This document shows, piece after piece, positions 26,682 to 35,050 of a stretch of DNA of 35,050 nt. Numbering within the stretch: position 1 is the stretch's first letter; each line of letters opens with the position of its first letter. The notes below the pieces were generated by a model. The model did not search any database and was not told the origin of the DNA. It saw nothing but the letters and a program-made list of their open reading frames with translations. The translations under genes and the position numbers were made by a program. Source of the DNA: Bacteroidales bacterium (GTDB lineage Bacteria > Bacteroidota > Bacteroidia > Bacteroidales > JAADJA01); contig JAGQVF010000097.1 in assembly GCA_020438135.1 (NCBI GenBank), forward strand, positions 1 through 35,050, read 5' to 3'.

Positions 26682-26714
26682 AAAAACCTCCGGTTCACCA
26701 CCGGAGGTTTTTTT
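26682..26714. terminator. Bidirectional Rho-independent terminator between convergent genes
   Basis: AACCTCCGG (26685-26693) pairs with CCGGAGGTT (26701-26709) around a seven-base loop, with AAAAA before and a T-run through 26714 after. It can stop the plus-strand adhesin gene and the minus-strand plug-protein gene. Confidence 0.93.
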
Positions 26715-26742
26715 ATTAACTTAACCTGAAGGTCAGGCCTTA

Positions 26743-28047
26743 TCAGGGATTTAATGAGTTAAACTGACCAACACCTATCAGGCTGTCATAAAAATCTCCC
26801 TGTTCGCGGTTATATATATAAATAGTATAGTCGTTTTCCGTTTCCCAGTGGTTTCCCTCTATGAATGTAGCATCACCCTCAGTCTGATCGTGATATTTTA
26901 AAACAAAATGATAATTATAGTATCCCTGCTTGAGCAGCATATTTATTTCATACCGTTTCGCTTTATAATTGTATGTCATTTTATTGGCATCTGTATAGTT
27001 CCAATCCGACAGTGCCCCCAGCACGTACATATCTGCATCCAGCAGCGGAACAGGATAGTTGAGAATAAAAAGGACATTTACATATTCGGCAGCCGTTTCA
27101 GTCGGTTGATAATCTTCAGTTTTGATCAGCATTTTTCCATTGATGTCGTCTTCTGACTTATACACCCTGAAAGTTCTTTTATCGGCCGGTTTCAGAACTA
27201 CCTTATAACCTTCATAATTTGATTCGATCCTGGCAATGTTTTCTGTGTAGTAATTCAGGCTTTTAAAATCTGCCGACCTGAATTCATTTACCCCGTTAAA
27301 TACATTTTCGCGGTCGTAATTATATTCGAGTTTTCCGCTAATAACCATTTTCGGTTGAAGATTCCGGATAGCGTTGTCCCAGCGTTCATTTTGCCTGATC
27401 ACAACTTTCAGATCACGATAGGGGTTTACAACCTGGTAGTTTCCTGTTAGAATGGTAAAGTCGATCTCTTGTTTATAATTGCGATCAGCAATATCTGTTG
27501 CCTGCTTGATCCTTGCCTCTACATTTACCTTTTTTTCAAATACCCTGAATTGCCTTGTAAAACTGAGGCTGTCTTCATTTTCCACGTATACTTTCAGCAT
27601 ATAATTTCCTGAAAGCAATGGCTTCAAATCATAGGTAGGGAAAATCAATTCATAATGTGCATAAGGCACGATGGTATTGGCCGAGAAGCGGTGTTCATAA
27701 ATATAATCTTCATAATAACCGTCGATGTATTCATATTTTTCAAGATCGGATGGATTCCAATCTGCATCGCAATGCACGATCGTAAACATATACTCCTTTC
27801 CATCGGCATCAAGGTCGTCAAATGACAACAACAACTTCTCACCGCTATTCATTTCCATCAAAGGAGGCGATAGCTCCCAACCTTCACGGTGGAATAAAAC
27901 AGTTTTAATATTCGGTTTAAAAATATGATTTGAATAAACAAACAGGTCAGGAATTGAATCCTGTGCCGCAAGCACATTTATACCTAACCCATTCATGAAG
28001 ATTGCAGCAAGCACAAACAGGAAAGTTCCCTTGGTTACATTTTTCAT
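26743..28047 (-). CDS. Type IX secretion system plug protein (DUF5103)
   Basis: This 434-residue exported protein (signal peptide about 1-28, ending VLAAQ) matches the DUF5103 family, now known as the T9SS plug protein. Recognisable parts are the N-terminal beta domain (VFLFHREGWELSPP-like segment at about 50-63 and IVHCDADWNPSDL at about 89-101), the middle strand-rich region and the C-terminal segment GDFYDSLIGVG. In Flavobacterium the plug protein closes the periplasmic side of the SprA outer-membrane channel when it is not engaged with cargo. It begins four bases after the M20 amidohydrolase gene and is co-transcribed with it. Its 3' end faces the four T9SS cargo genes. The only odd point is that it sits with cargo genes rather than with other T9SS structural genes. 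Family call is confident. Confidence 0.88.
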   Translation of the reverse strand: MKNVTKGTFLFVLAAIFMNGLGINVLAAQDSIPDLFVYSNHIFKPNIKTVLFHREGWELSPPLMEMNSGEKLLLSFDDLDADGKEYMFTIVHCDADWNPSDLEKYEYIDGYYEDYIYEHRFSANTIVPYAHYELIFPTYDLKPLLSGNYMLKVYVENEDSLSFTRQFRVFEKKVNVEARIKQATDIADRNYKQEIDFTILTGNYQVVNPYRDLKVVIRQNERWDNAIRNLQPKMVISGKLEYNYDRENVFNGVNEFRSADFKSLNYYTENIARIESNYEGYKVVLKPADKRTFRVYKSEDDINGKMLIKTEDYQPTETAAEYVNVLFILNYPVPLLDADMYVLGALSDWNYTDANKMTYNYKAKRYEINMLLKQGYYNYHFVLKYHDQTEGDATFIEGNHWETENDYTIYIYNREQGDFYDSLIGVGQFNSLNP

Positions 28048-28051
28048 TTAC

Positions 28052-29260
28052 CTATTCTTCTCCTGTTGATTCTTTTAAACTTTTAACAGCCAACCAGGCC
28101 ATTAATCCCATTCCGGTTTTAAGGCTCTCTTCTTCTATATCGAATGTGGCAGTATGAAGGTTTGAGGTTATTCCGCGTTTTTCGCTCCGGGTGCCTAACC
28201 TGTAAAAACAACCAGCAACTTGTTGCGCAAAATAGGCGAAATCTTCTGCCGTTGTACGCAGTTCTAGTTCTGTTACGTTTTCTTCTCCAAGATATTCAAT
28301 TGCGAACTGCCTTGCTTTTTGGGTTACTACGGGGTCGTTAAATACAAACGGGTAACCCTGATCAATTCTAACCTCACAATCACCACCCATACTTTGTGCG
28401 ATGCCTTTACTTATTTTTACCACCCTTTTCCTCATCTCCTCACGCCACTCTTCATCAAAGGTTCGGATAATGCCCTCCATCTTTACCTCATCGGGAATGA
28501 TGTTGGTTTGTCCTTCGGCAATGAACCGGCCTATCGAAAGCACACAGGGCAGGGCCGGATTGCTGTTTCTGCTCACAATTTGTTGCAGTGCCACTACGAT
28601 GTGTGAGGCAATCAAAACCGGATCGATATTTTTTTGAGGAATCGCGCCATGGCCCCCTTTACCTTTCACAGTGAAATAGAGCTCATCGGTCGAGGCCATG
28701 TATTTACCGCTTTTCAATCCAACCTTACCGGCCTCAAGTTCCGGAAAAACATGTTGGCCAAATATCATGGCAGGCTTAGGATTATCCAACACACCTTCGT
28801 CGATCATAACCTTTGCACCTCCCGGATATTTTTCCTCCGAAGGCTGAAAGATCAGTTTTACCGTTCCCTCAAATGAATCTTTTAACTTGTGCAGAATTTT
28901 TGCAGCCCCAAGCAATGAGGCGGTATGTGCATCGTGACCACACGCATGCATTTTACCCTCATTTTTCGATTTGTAGTCAACCTCATTTTTTTCATAAATC
29001 GGAAGGGCATCCATATCGGCTCGCAAAGCAATTGTATTTAAATCCGGATTATTTCCCCTGATCAGTGCAACAATACCTGTTTTAGCTATTCCGGTTGTGT
29101 GTGAAATATTGTTTTGCTTCAAAAAATCTGAGATCAAAGCGGCGGTTTCATGCTCTTCAAAAGCCAATTCGGGATTTTTATGAATGCGTCGACGTAATTC
29201 AACAATTTCATCAAAAAAAACTTCCGAATATTTTTTTATTTCTTGTAATATTTTGTCCAT
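28052..29260 (-). CDS. M20 family amidohydrolase (N-acyl amino acid or peptide deacylase type)
   Basis: This 402-residue cytoplasmic enzyme belongs to the M20D metallopeptidase family. I use the ATG at 29260; a GTG seven codons upstream is possible but overlaps the promoter. Visible motifs are ALRADMDALPI (78-88), the metal-binding HACGHDAHTA (105-114, with C107 and H109), the catalytic PSEEKYPGG (E142/E143), GQHVFPELEAG (H170) and a late TTAEDFAYF and NLHTATFD. These fit amidohydrolases that remove acyl or amino-acid groups from small amides, such as hippurate hydrolase or N-acetyl-amino-acid deacetylases. No signal peptide is present. The true substrate cannot be read from sequence. It is the first gene of a two-gene operon with the T9SS plug protein, four bases apart. 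Confidence 0.92.
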   Translation of the reverse strand: MDKILQEIKKYSEVFFDEIVELRRRIHKNPELAFEEHETAALISDFLKQNNISHTTGIAKTGIVALIRGNNPDLNTIALRADMDALPIYEKNEVDYKSKNEGKMHACGHDAHTASLLGAAKILHKLKDSFEGTVKLIFQPSEEKYPGGAKVMIDEGVLDNPKPAMIFGQHVFPELEAGKVGLKSGKYMASTDELYFTVKGKGGHGAIPQKNIDPVLIASHIVVALQQIVSRNSNPALPCVLSIGRFIAEGQTNIIPDEVKMEGIIRTFDEEWREEMRKRVVKISKGIAQSMGGDCEVRIDQGYPFVFNDPVVTQKARQFAIEYLGEENVTELELRTTAEDFAYFAQQVAGCFYRLGTRSEKRGITSNLHTATFDIEEESLKTGMGLMAWLAVKSLKESTGEE

Positions 29261-29280
29261 AAAATTTTCAGGATTGACCA

Positions 29281-29288
29281 CAAAGATA
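29281..29288 (-). promoter_or_regulatory. Candidate -7 promoter element for the M20/plug operon
   Basis: On the minus strand this reads TATCTTTG, an exact match to TAnnTTTG, about 20 bases before the ATG at 29260. No clear -33 box. Confidence 0.5.
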
Positions 29289-29531
29289 TGTTAAACATTC
29301 TCTTCCGGATTAATTTCATATCTGAACTTTGCATTCATTCAACTTCTGTTTTATTGTTATTCGGCAAACAATCAAAATCTTTTGTAAGCAGCAAAAACAG
29401 TGCAAAAGATCAGAATAAAATAAAAGAGTAAGTCAAAAAATGACAAAAAAAACAAGGCAACTTTTATCTGAAAATCAGGTATGAGAAGGAAAATGATGAT
29501 CCTGAAAACAATCAGATTTGTCATTGCAAAC

Positions 29532-29547
29532 ATTGATAAATATCAAT
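29532..29547. promoter_or_regulatory. Palindromic operator-like site, arms ATTGATA/TATCAAT
   Basis: ATTGATA-AA-TATCAAT is a perfect inverted repeat with 7-base arms and a 2-base centre. It lies about 90-105 bases before the nqrA start, close upstream of the second palindrome, which is typical of a transcription factor site. Confidence 0.5.
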
Positions 29548-29555
29548 TATTAAAT

Positions 29556-29565
29556 ATTACGTAAT
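29556..29565. promoter_or_regulatory. Perfect 10-base palindrome ATTACGTAAT upstream of nqrA
   Basis: ATTACGTAAT is its own reverse complement. It lies where the -33 box would be for the near-consensus -7 TAATTTAG at 29579-29586, a position suited to a repressor or activator. Confidence 0.5.
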
Positions 29566-29636
29566 CTTTCAGAATTTATAATTTAGCAGCTTCATTTTTA
29601 AAGCTGTACTAAATAAAACGACAGAGTAAAAAAGGT

Positions 29637-30986
29637 ATGTCAGAAGTTATCAAGATCAGAAAAGGCCTCGATATAAAACTGGTTGGACAAGCGGAAAAAA
29701 AGATCAGCGAGGTAAAATCTGATACATATGCTCTTAAGCCACCGGATTTTGTCGGTGTGTTTCCCAAAATGTTTTTAAAAGAGGGTGATCCTGTTAAAGC
29801 GGGCACTCCGGTATTTTTCGATAAATATCGTGACAACATCGTTTTCAGTTCGCCTGTTAGCGGCACGATCAAAGAAATTCACCGGGGAGCAAAAAGAAAA
29901 ATGCTGGAGGTCAGGATCGATTCCAATGGAAAAATGGAATACGAAGACTATGGAGCAGCAGATCCGCTAAGCCTGGACAGAAAACAGGTAATCGAAAAAC
30001 TGATGAAATCAGGTGTTTGGGCCAATATCAGGCAAAGGCCATATTCGGTTATTGCCAATCCTGAAAGCGAACCCAAAGCCATTCATATCAGTGCTTTCGA
30101 TACAGCGCCATTAGGCCCTGATATGGACTTTTTGGTTGAACAGGATGCAAAGGCTTTTCAGGCCGGTATAAACGCCCTGACGAAACTTACCAATGGAAAA
30201 GTACATTTGAATGTACGGGAAGGACAAACCCAATCCCGCGTATTTCTCGATGCAAAAGGGGTTCAGGTTAACCGGTTCAACGGTCCTCACCCCACTGGTA
30301 ATGTGGGTGTCCAGATACACCATCTCGACCCGGTCAACAAGGGAGATGTGGTTTGGTATCTAACTCCCGTGGCAGTAATTTTTGTGGGTCGGTTATTCCT
30401 TACAGGCACATATGATGTAACAAGGCTTATATCCTTTTGTGGTTCAGAAGTGAAAGATCCCCAATACCTGAAGGTAATTACCGGAACCGCTATTGCACCC
30501 ATAATAAAAGATCGGATCAAAGAATCCAACATTCGGTACATCAGTGGAAATGTTTTAACCGGTGACCAGATCGACAAAAATGGTTATCTCGGTTTTTACC
30601 ACGATCAGCTCACGGTGATCCCCGAAGGGAATGAATACGAAATGTTCGGTTGGGCCATGCCCCGATTTAACAAATTCAGCTACAGCAAAACCTATTTTTC
30701 ATGGTTGCTTCCCAAAAAACGATACGATCTCGATACCAACATGAATGGTGGTCACAGAGCGTTTGTGCTCACCGGTGAATACGAAAGGGTATTCCCAATG
30801 GATATTTATCCACTGCAATTACTCAAAGCGATCATCGTAAAGGATATCGACCTGATGGAAAACCTTGGCATATACGAGGTTGATGAAGAAGACTTTGCAC
30901 TTTGCGAATTTATCGATGCTTCTAAAACAGAGATGCAGGTAATCGTAAGAGAGGGCCTTGATTTCATCCGGAAAGAGATGCAGTAA
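29637..30986 (+). CDS. nqrA: Na+-translocating NADH:quinone oxidoreductase subunit A
   Basis: This 449-residue protein is the soluble, cytoplasmic-side NqrA subunit, linked to quinone binding in the sodium-pumping NADH dehydrogenase. It begins SEVIKIRKGLDIKLVGQAEK, the usual NqrA N-terminus, and contains the barrel-sandwich-hybrid region with GDPVKAGTPVFFDK and SSPVSGTIKEIHRGAKR (about 52-87). The middle holds GPHPTGNVGVQIHHLDP (about 219-235) and the C-terminus the conserved MDIYPLQLLKAI. The length fits the family. It is the first gene of the nqrABCDEF order, with nqrB starting 39 bases later. It follows the palindrome-rich region that may control the operon. No disruption is seen. Confidence 0.97.
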   Translation: MSEVIKIRKGLDIKLVGQAEKKISEVKSDTYALKPPDFVGVFPKMFLKEGDPVKAGTPVFFDKYRDNIVFSSPVSGTIKEIHRGAKRKMLEVRIDSNGKMEYEDYGAADPLSLDRKQVIEKLMKSGVWANIRQRPYSVIANPESEPKAIHISAFDTAPLGPDMDFLVEQDAKAFQAGINALTKLTNGKVHLNVREGQTQSRVFLDAKGVQVNRFNGPHPTGNVGVQIHHLDPVNKGDVVWYLTPVAVIFVGRLFLTGTYDVTRLISFCGSEVKDPQYLKVITGTAIAPIIKDRIKESNIRYISGNVLTGDQIDKNGYLGFYHDQLTVIPEGNEYEMFGWAMPRFNKFSYSKTYFSWLLPKKRYDLDTNMNGGHRAFVLTGEYERVFPMDIYPLQLLKAIIVKDIDLMENLGIYEVDEEDFALCEFIDASKTEMQVIVREGLDFIRKEMQ

Positions 30987-31025
30987 CAACCTTGATCTTT
31001 GAACATAAAATTTTAAACATATTAA

Positions 31026-32174
31026 ATGAAGGCTATAAGAAATTACATTGATAAAATAAAACCCCAGTTTGAAAAGGGTGGGAAATTTGAAAAGCTGCAT
31101 TCTACCTTCGATGCATTTGAGACTTTTCTGTATGTTCCAAACACCGTTACCAAACATGGAAGTCATATCCGCGATTCACTGGATATGAAAAGAACCATGA
31201 TTGTTGTGGTTTTGGCAACCATTCCGGCCATGCTTTTCGGCATGTGGAATATCGGCTACCAGCATTTTCTGAGTCATGGTGAAACGGTTACGTTCTGGCA
31301 GGAGTTCTGGTACGGATTTCTGAAAGTTTTACCGTTGATTATTGTTTCCTATGTGGTTGGGCTCGGTATTGAGTTTGCCTTCGCCCAGATGCGAAATCAC
31401 GAGGTAAATGAAGGTTACCTGGTTACCGGAATTCTCATACCCCTTATTGTACCACCCGATATCCCATTGTGGATGCTTGCCGTAGCAGTAGTATTTGCAG
31501 TCATTATCGGAAAAGAGGTATTTGGTGGAACCGGAATGAACATCCTCAACCCGGCTTTGGCCGCCAGGGCATTTTTGTTTTTTGCTTATCCACAGGATAT
31601 GTCAGGCGACAAGGTTTGGATTGCCGAAAAAGCAGATGCATACTCAGGTGCAACACCACTGGGTCATGCACTCGTGGGTGACCTTGAACCGGTTCGTGCT
31701 TCTTTCAATGACATGCTGATTGGTACCATCCCCGGTTCGGTGGGTGAAACTTCCTTTATAGCCATCATGATCGGAGCTGTTATCCTTCTGGCAACCGGCA
31801 TCGGAAGCTGGCGGATTTTGATCCCCGTATTTGCAGGGGGATATGTAATGGGATTAATCTTCAACCTGTTTGCAGTAAATGAGTACATGGCACTTCCCCC
31901 CTATTATCATTTTGTTATGGGTGGATTTGCCTTCGGTGCAGTATTTATGGCAACTGAACCAGTTACTGCTACGCAAACAAACCGGGGCAAGTATATTTAT
32001 GGCTTTCTTATTGGAATGATCGCGGTGCTGATTCGGGTGTTCAACCCGGCTTATCCGGAAGGTATGATGCTCGCCATCCTGCTGATGAACGTGTTTGCAC
32101 CACTGATTGATCATTACGTACTAGAAGGAAACATCAAACGCAGGTTGAAAAGAGTTAAAGTTAAAAGTGCATAA
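31026..32174 (+). CDS. nqrB: Na+-translocating NADH:quinone oxidoreductase subunit B
   Basis: This 382-residue integral membrane subunit carries a long N-terminal cytoplasmic region and about ten hydrophobic segments. The covalent FMN site SGATPLG is at residues 207-213 with the flavinylated threonine at 210. GMNILNPALAARAFLFF, a conserved cofactor-region motif, precedes it. NqrB forms the main sodium channel core and receives electrons for quinone reduction. Flavinylation requires the ApbE flavin transferase, which is not in this window. The start ATG at 31026 gives a basic N-terminus (KAIRNYIDKIKPQFEKGG) as in relatives. It is followed by nqrC after 18 bases. Confidence 0.97.
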   Translation: MKAIRNYIDKIKPQFEKGGKFEKLHSTFDAFETFLYVPNTVTKHGSHIRDSLDMKRTMIVVVLATIPAMLFGMWNIGYQHFLSHGETVTFWQEFWYGFLKVLPLIIVSYVVGLGIEFAFAQMRNHEVNEGYLVTGILIPLIVPPDIPLWMLAVAVVFAVIIGKEVFGGTGMNILNPALAARAFLFFAYPQDMSGDKVWIAEKADAYSGATPLGHALVGDLEPVRASFNDMLIGTIPGSVGETSFIAIMIGAVILLATGIGSWRILIPVFAGGYVMGLIFNLFAVNEYMALPPYYHFVMGGFAFGAVFMATEPVTATQTNRGKYIYGFLIGMIAVLIRVFNPAYPEGMMLAILLMNVFAPLIDHYVLEGNIKRRLKRVKVKSA

Positions 32175-32192
32175 TTCCTAAAACACAGTAAT

Positions 32193-32975
32193 ATGTTTAC
32201 AAACAAATATATATTTCTGTATTCCTCAGCATTGGTTATCGTTGTTGCGGCCATACTTTCGTCAGCAGCCCAACTGCTAAAACCTTTTCAGGACAGGAAT
32301 GTGAGAACAGAAAAAATCATAGACATCCTTCGCTCGGTAAAAATTGAGACTGAAAAGGAAAGTGCAGAAGCGAAATATAACGATTACATTGTGGAGGAGA
32401 TAACTGTAAACCGCGAGGGTGAAATTGTGAGCCTTTATCGCAACGGCAAATTTGAAAAAGGTAATGTAAGGGCGTTTGACATTGATCTTAAAACCCAACT
32501 CACCCTGCTTGACGAAATCAAAGCAGGCAAAGAGGAGGAGGAGCCACAATTCCCAATTTTTGTTTGCCAGAAAAATGGTGAAGAGTTCTACATCATCCCG
32601 CTGCGTGGCAAAGGTTTGTGGGGCCCTATCTGGGGAAACATCTCATTTGAATCAGATTACAATACCGTTTATGGTGTCACTTTTGGACATAAAGGCGAAA
32701 CTCCCGGCTTAGGTGCGGAAATTTCCACCATGCCATTCCAGGAACAATTTTATGGGAAAAAGATTTTCGACAATGATCAGGTTTTTACCTCCATTGATGT
32801 GGTTAAAGGAGGCATTGCAAACCTGAGCGAAGCAAAACAGATACATGGCGTGGATGCGGTTTCAGGAGGTACCATTACCAGTAATGGGGTAACCGATATG
32901 CTATTCGATGTATTATCAATCTACGTTCCTTTTTTTAAAAAGCAACTCGAAAACGAAAGTAAACCCGCTGCTTAA
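32193..32975 (+). CDS. nqrC: Na+-translocating NADH:quinone oxidoreductase subunit C
   Basis: This 260-residue subunit has one N-terminal membrane anchor (about 5-27) and a periplasmic FMN-binding domain. Motifs are RGKGLWGPIWGNI (about 138-150), GHKGETPGLGAEI (about 168-180) and the flavinylation site SGGTITSNG (224-232), with T227 as the likely FMN-bearing residue. The second position after Ser-Gly is Gly where the textbook site has SGAT. The subunit relays electrons on the periplasmic side of the complex. It lies between nqrB and nqrD in the standard order. Confidence 0.96.
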   Translation: MFTNKYIFLYSSALVIVVAAILSSAAQLLKPFQDRNVRTEKIIDILRSVKIETEKESAEAKYNDYIVEEITVNREGEIVSLYRNGKFEKGNVRAFDIDLKTQLTLLDEIKAGKEEEEPQFPIFVCQKNGEEFYIIPLRGKGLWGPIWGNISFESDYNTVYGVTFGHKGETPGLGAEISTMPFQEQFYGKKIFDNDQVFTSIDVVKGGIANLSEAKQIHGVDAVSGGTITSNGVTDMLFDVLSIYVPFFKKQLENESKPAA

Positions 32976-33008
32976 CAATTAATTGGTAAATAACTAACAG
33001 ATATAAAA

Positions 33009-33668
33009 ATGGCTGAAGAAGTTAAAACGAAGGAGCCGCTATTCTCTCCGAAAAATAAAAAGCTGATATTCAATCCTCTGAGCAAAGACAACCCAATCAC
33101 CGTGCAGGTTCTGGGTATTTGTTCGGCACTGGCAGTAACAGCCAAACTGGAGCCGGCAGTCGTAATGTCGATATCGGTACTGGCAGTACTGGCCCTCGCC
33201 AACGTAGTGATCTCATTACTCAGAAATACCATCCCTTCAAGGATCAGGATCATTGTACAACTCGTGGTGATCGCTTCACTTGTGATCCTTGTCGACCAGG
33301 TGTTGAAAGCTTTTGCTTACGAGGTGAGCAAACAACTTTCGGTGTTTGTGGGTCTGATCATCACCAACTGTATCATCATGGGCCGCCTCGAAGCATTTGC
33401 CATGGGAAATAAACCCTGGCCCTCGTTCCTCGACGGGTTGGGTAATGCTTTTGGATATGCATGGATACTTATTGTTGTAGCCTTTTTCCGTGAGTTGTTC
33501 GGCTCAGGTTCTGTATACGGATATCCTGTAATGGAATGGATCGGTGTTTATAATATTGGATATAAAAACAACGGTATGATGATCCTTCCTCCGATGGCGC
33601 TGATCACTGTGGGAATTATTATTTGGGTGCAACGCTCAAGGAATAAGGAATTAATTGAAGAAAATTAG
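33009..33668 (+). CDS. nqrD: Na+-translocating NADH:quinone oxidoreductase subunit D
   Basis: This 219-residue membrane protein has about six transmembrane segments and the NqrD/RnfE-type motifs [16 protein letters not shown] (about 37-52) and [17 protein letters not shown] (about 116-132). The cysteine in each of these motifs matches positions that, with NqrE, hold the intramembrane iron-sulfur centre. A later segment with [11 protein letters not shown] is also typical. It is preceded by nqrC and followed by nqrE after 20 bases. Confidence 0.97.
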   Translation: MAEEVKTKEPLFSPKNKKLIFNPLSKDNPITVQVLGICSALAVTAKLEPAVVMSISVLAVLALANVVISLLRNTIPSRIRIIVQLVVIASLVILVDQVLKAFAYEVSKQLSVFVGLIITNCIIMGRLEAFAMGNKPWPSFLDGLGNAFGYAWILIVVAFFRELFGSGSVYGYPVMEWIGVYNIGYKNNGMMILPPMALITVGIIIWVQRSRNKELIEEN

Positions 33669-33688
33669 GAATCGATAAACTAAATGAC

Positions 33689-34306
33689 ATGCAAGAACTT
33701 GTAAATATATTCGTCAAGTCGATTTTTATTGACAACATGGTTTTCGCTTACTTCCTGGGTATGTGTTCATACCTGGCGGTATCAAAAACTGTGAAAACTT
33801 CCGTAGGATTAGGTATAGCCGTAATTTTTGTATTGGGGATCACCGTTCCGGTCGATTTCCTGATCAATAAATATCTGTTGAGTGAAGGCGCGCTTACATG
33901 GTTGGGCCCCGATTTTGCCAGTGTTGACCTGAGCTTTCTCAGCTTTATCATGTTTATCGCTGTAATTGCCTCCATGGTTCAACTGGTGGAAATGATTATC
34001 GAAAAATTCTCACCGGCCCTGTACACTTCACTGGGTATATTCCTTCCGTTGATCGCTGTGAACTGTGCCATTCTTGGTGGTTCACTTTTTATGCAGGAAA
34101 GAGAATATGCTTCTATTGCTGAAGCCACCTCATTCGGACTTGGATCAGGTGTGGGTTGGTTCCTGGCCATTGTCGGGATTGCAGCCATTCGTGAAAAGAT
34201 CAGGTATTCAAACGTTCCGGCACCGTTGCGCGGACTGGGTATCACCTTTATCATCACAGGGTTGATGGGTATTGCCTTCATGAGTTTTATGGGCATAAAA
34301 CTTTAG
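33689..34306 (+). CDS. nqrE: Na+-translocating NADH:quinone oxidoreductase subunit E
   Basis: This 205-residue membrane protein is homologous to NqrD, with inverted topology. It has about six hydrophobic segments and the motifs [16 protein letters not shown] (about 19-34) and [17 protein letters not shown] (about 119-135), whose cysteines pair with those of NqrD to hold the intramembrane iron-sulfur site. The length is normal. It starts 20 bases after nqrD and is followed by nqrF after 35 bases. Confidence 0.97.
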   Translation: MQELVNIFVKSIFIDNMVFAYFLGMCSYLAVSKTVKTSVGLGIAVIFVLGITVPVDFLINKYLLSEGALTWLGPDFASVDLSFLSFIMFIAVIASMVQLVEMIIEKFSPALYTSLGIFLPLIAVNCAILGGSLFMQEREYASIAEATSFGLGSGVGWFLAIVGIAAIREKIRYSNVPAPLRGLGITFIITGLMGIAFMSFMGIKL

Positions 34307-34341
34307 TTATTTTTAAACGTTAACAGTAAAAATCAGAGATA

Positions 34342-35050
34342 ATGATATTACTTGATGTGGGAATCGGAACCGTAATTGTTACCAGCGTGGTGGTGTTCCT
34401 TTTCATTATTCTTCTTTTGGTAATGGTGCTTCTTTTTGCACGTAAAAAACTTACACCCCAGGGTGATGTTAAGATCACGATCAACGATGACAAAGAGATC
34501 GTAACACAACCCGGTTCAACCTTGCTTTCAACCCTGTCGAATGAGCAGATTTTCCTGCCGTCGGCCTGTGGTGGTGGAGGAACCTGTGCCATGTGTAAGT
34601 GTCGTGTGCTGGAAGGCGGCGGATCGATCCTGCCAACCGAAACCGGGTATTTCACTCGCAAAGAACAGATGAACGACTGGCGGCTCGGTTGCCAGGTGAA
34701 AGTTCGTGAAGACATGAAAATTGAGGTTCCACCGGAAATCTTTGGTATTAAAAAATGGGAGTGTGAAGTGATAAGTAATCACAATGTCGCCACCTTCATT
34801 AAGGAATTTGTGGTTAAACTCCCCGAAGGAGAAACCCTCGATTTTAAATCGGGTGGATACATCCAGATTGATGTTCCGGTTTGCGAAGTGGACTTCAGCA
34901 AAGAAATTGATGTGGAAGAAGAATACCGCGAAGACTGGGATAAATTTAAGATGTGGGATCTGAAAATGAAAAATTCGGAACCGATCTTCCGTGCCTACTC
35001 CATGGCCAACCACCCGGCTGAGGGTAACATCGTGATGCTGAACATCCGTA
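34342..35050 (+). CDS. nqrF: Na+-translocating NADH:quinone oxidoreductase subunit F, N-terminal part (cut by window end)
   Basis: The visible 236 residues start at the ATG at 34342 and contain one membrane anchor (about 10-32), a 2Fe-2S ferredoxin domain with ligands C76, C82, C85 and C117 (ACGGGGTCAMC then LGCQ), and the beginning of the FAD domain with RAYSMAN (217-223), the usual RxYS flavin-binding motif. NqrF takes electrons from NADH in the cytoplasm and feeds the rest of the complex. The NADH-binding C-terminal half is beyond the window. Confidence 0.97.
   Translation, partial: MILLDVGIGTVIVTSVVVFLFIILLLVMVLLFARKKLTPQGDVKITINDDKEIVTQPGSTLLSTLSNEQIFLPSACGGGGTCAMCKCRVLEGGGSILPTETGYFTRKEQMNDWRLGCQVKVREDMKIEVPPEIFGIKKWECEVISNHNVATFIKEFVVKLPEGETLDFKSGGYIQIDVPVCEVDFSKEIDVEEEYREDWDKFKMWDLKMKNSEPIFRAYSMANHPAEGNIVMLNIR

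Larger units (their letters stand above)
29289..29636. other. AT-rich non-coding region upstream of nqrA
   Basis: This stretch of about 350 bases contains no convincing gene. It holds two short palindromes at 29532-29547 and 29556-29565 and a near-consensus -7 element TAATTTAG at 29579-29586, 50 bases before the nqrA ATG. A weak hairpin (CAGCTT/AAGCTG, 29587-29606) may form in the nqr leader. Confidence 0.5.

Noticed and set aside
29587..29606. CAGCTT/AAGCTG hairpin in the nqrA leader as a riboswitch
   Set aside because: Only six pairs with an eight-base loop and no surrounding conserved structure that I recognise.
1..35050. Genomic island or phage insertion
   Set aside because: No integrase, transposase, tRNA or direct repeats at the edges were seen, and base composition looks even across the window by eye.

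Overview
The window reads as chromosomal DNA from a member of the Bacteroidota, probably a marine or anaerobic Bacteroidales/Marinilabiliales-like organism. Four things point there: a GldH-type lipoprotein, several very large secreted proteins with type IX secretion system (T9SS) C-terminal sorting domains, a T9SS plug (DUF5103) protein, and upstream regions carrying the Bacteroidota -7 element TAnnTTTG with almost no Shine-Dalgarno sequences. I see no rRNA, tRNA, CRISPR array, transposase or phage gene.

Region 1 (1-5292, minus strand) is a tightly packed apparent operon read from right to left: a thioredoxin-fold lipoprotein without active-site cysteines, an LpxH-like lipid A phosphatase, a T9SS-secreted M1 metallopeptidase, an AlkD-like DNA glycosylase and the start of gldH, which runs off the window edge. 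The gaps between these genes are only 2-11 bases. Region 2 (5476-8145) holds an unrecognised secreted or membrane protein, two small adjacent single-CxxCH haem-binding proteins, and a convergent 6-phosphofructokinase with the pyrophosphate-type signature.

Region 3 (8449-26642, plus strand) dominates the window. Four giant T9SS cargo genes lie head to tail: a gingipain-like C25 cysteine peptidase (1528 aa), a subtilisin-like S8 peptidase (1311 aa), a protein with an unassigned propeller-like N-terminal domain plus PKD (1408 aa), and a CUB/PKD/jelly-roll adhesin-like protein (1628 aa). Their N-terminal parts are unrelated, but all four end in the same long module, and each has its own Rho-independent terminator. 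Three of them share a promoter and leader pattern. A plausible reading is a secreted proteolysis and adhesion set displayed through one common C-terminal scaffold. Directly downstream and convergent is a two-gene unit (26743-29260) of an M20 amidohydrolase and the T9SS plug protein, so export machinery and export substrates are neighbours.

Region 4 (29637-35050, plus strand) is the nqrABCDEF operon for the Na+-translocating NADH:quinone oxidoreductase, with nqrF cut by the window end. Its upstream region contains two compact palindromes that look like operator sites.

The most interesting points are the shared C-terminal module with a jelly-roll domain inserted at the same place in two of the proteins, the repeated leader motif, a perfect 12-bp-arm inverted repeat at 21554-21581, the palindromes before nqrA, and the cysteine-less thioredoxin-like protein. 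All functional statements come from reading motifs by eye; no database search was possible.
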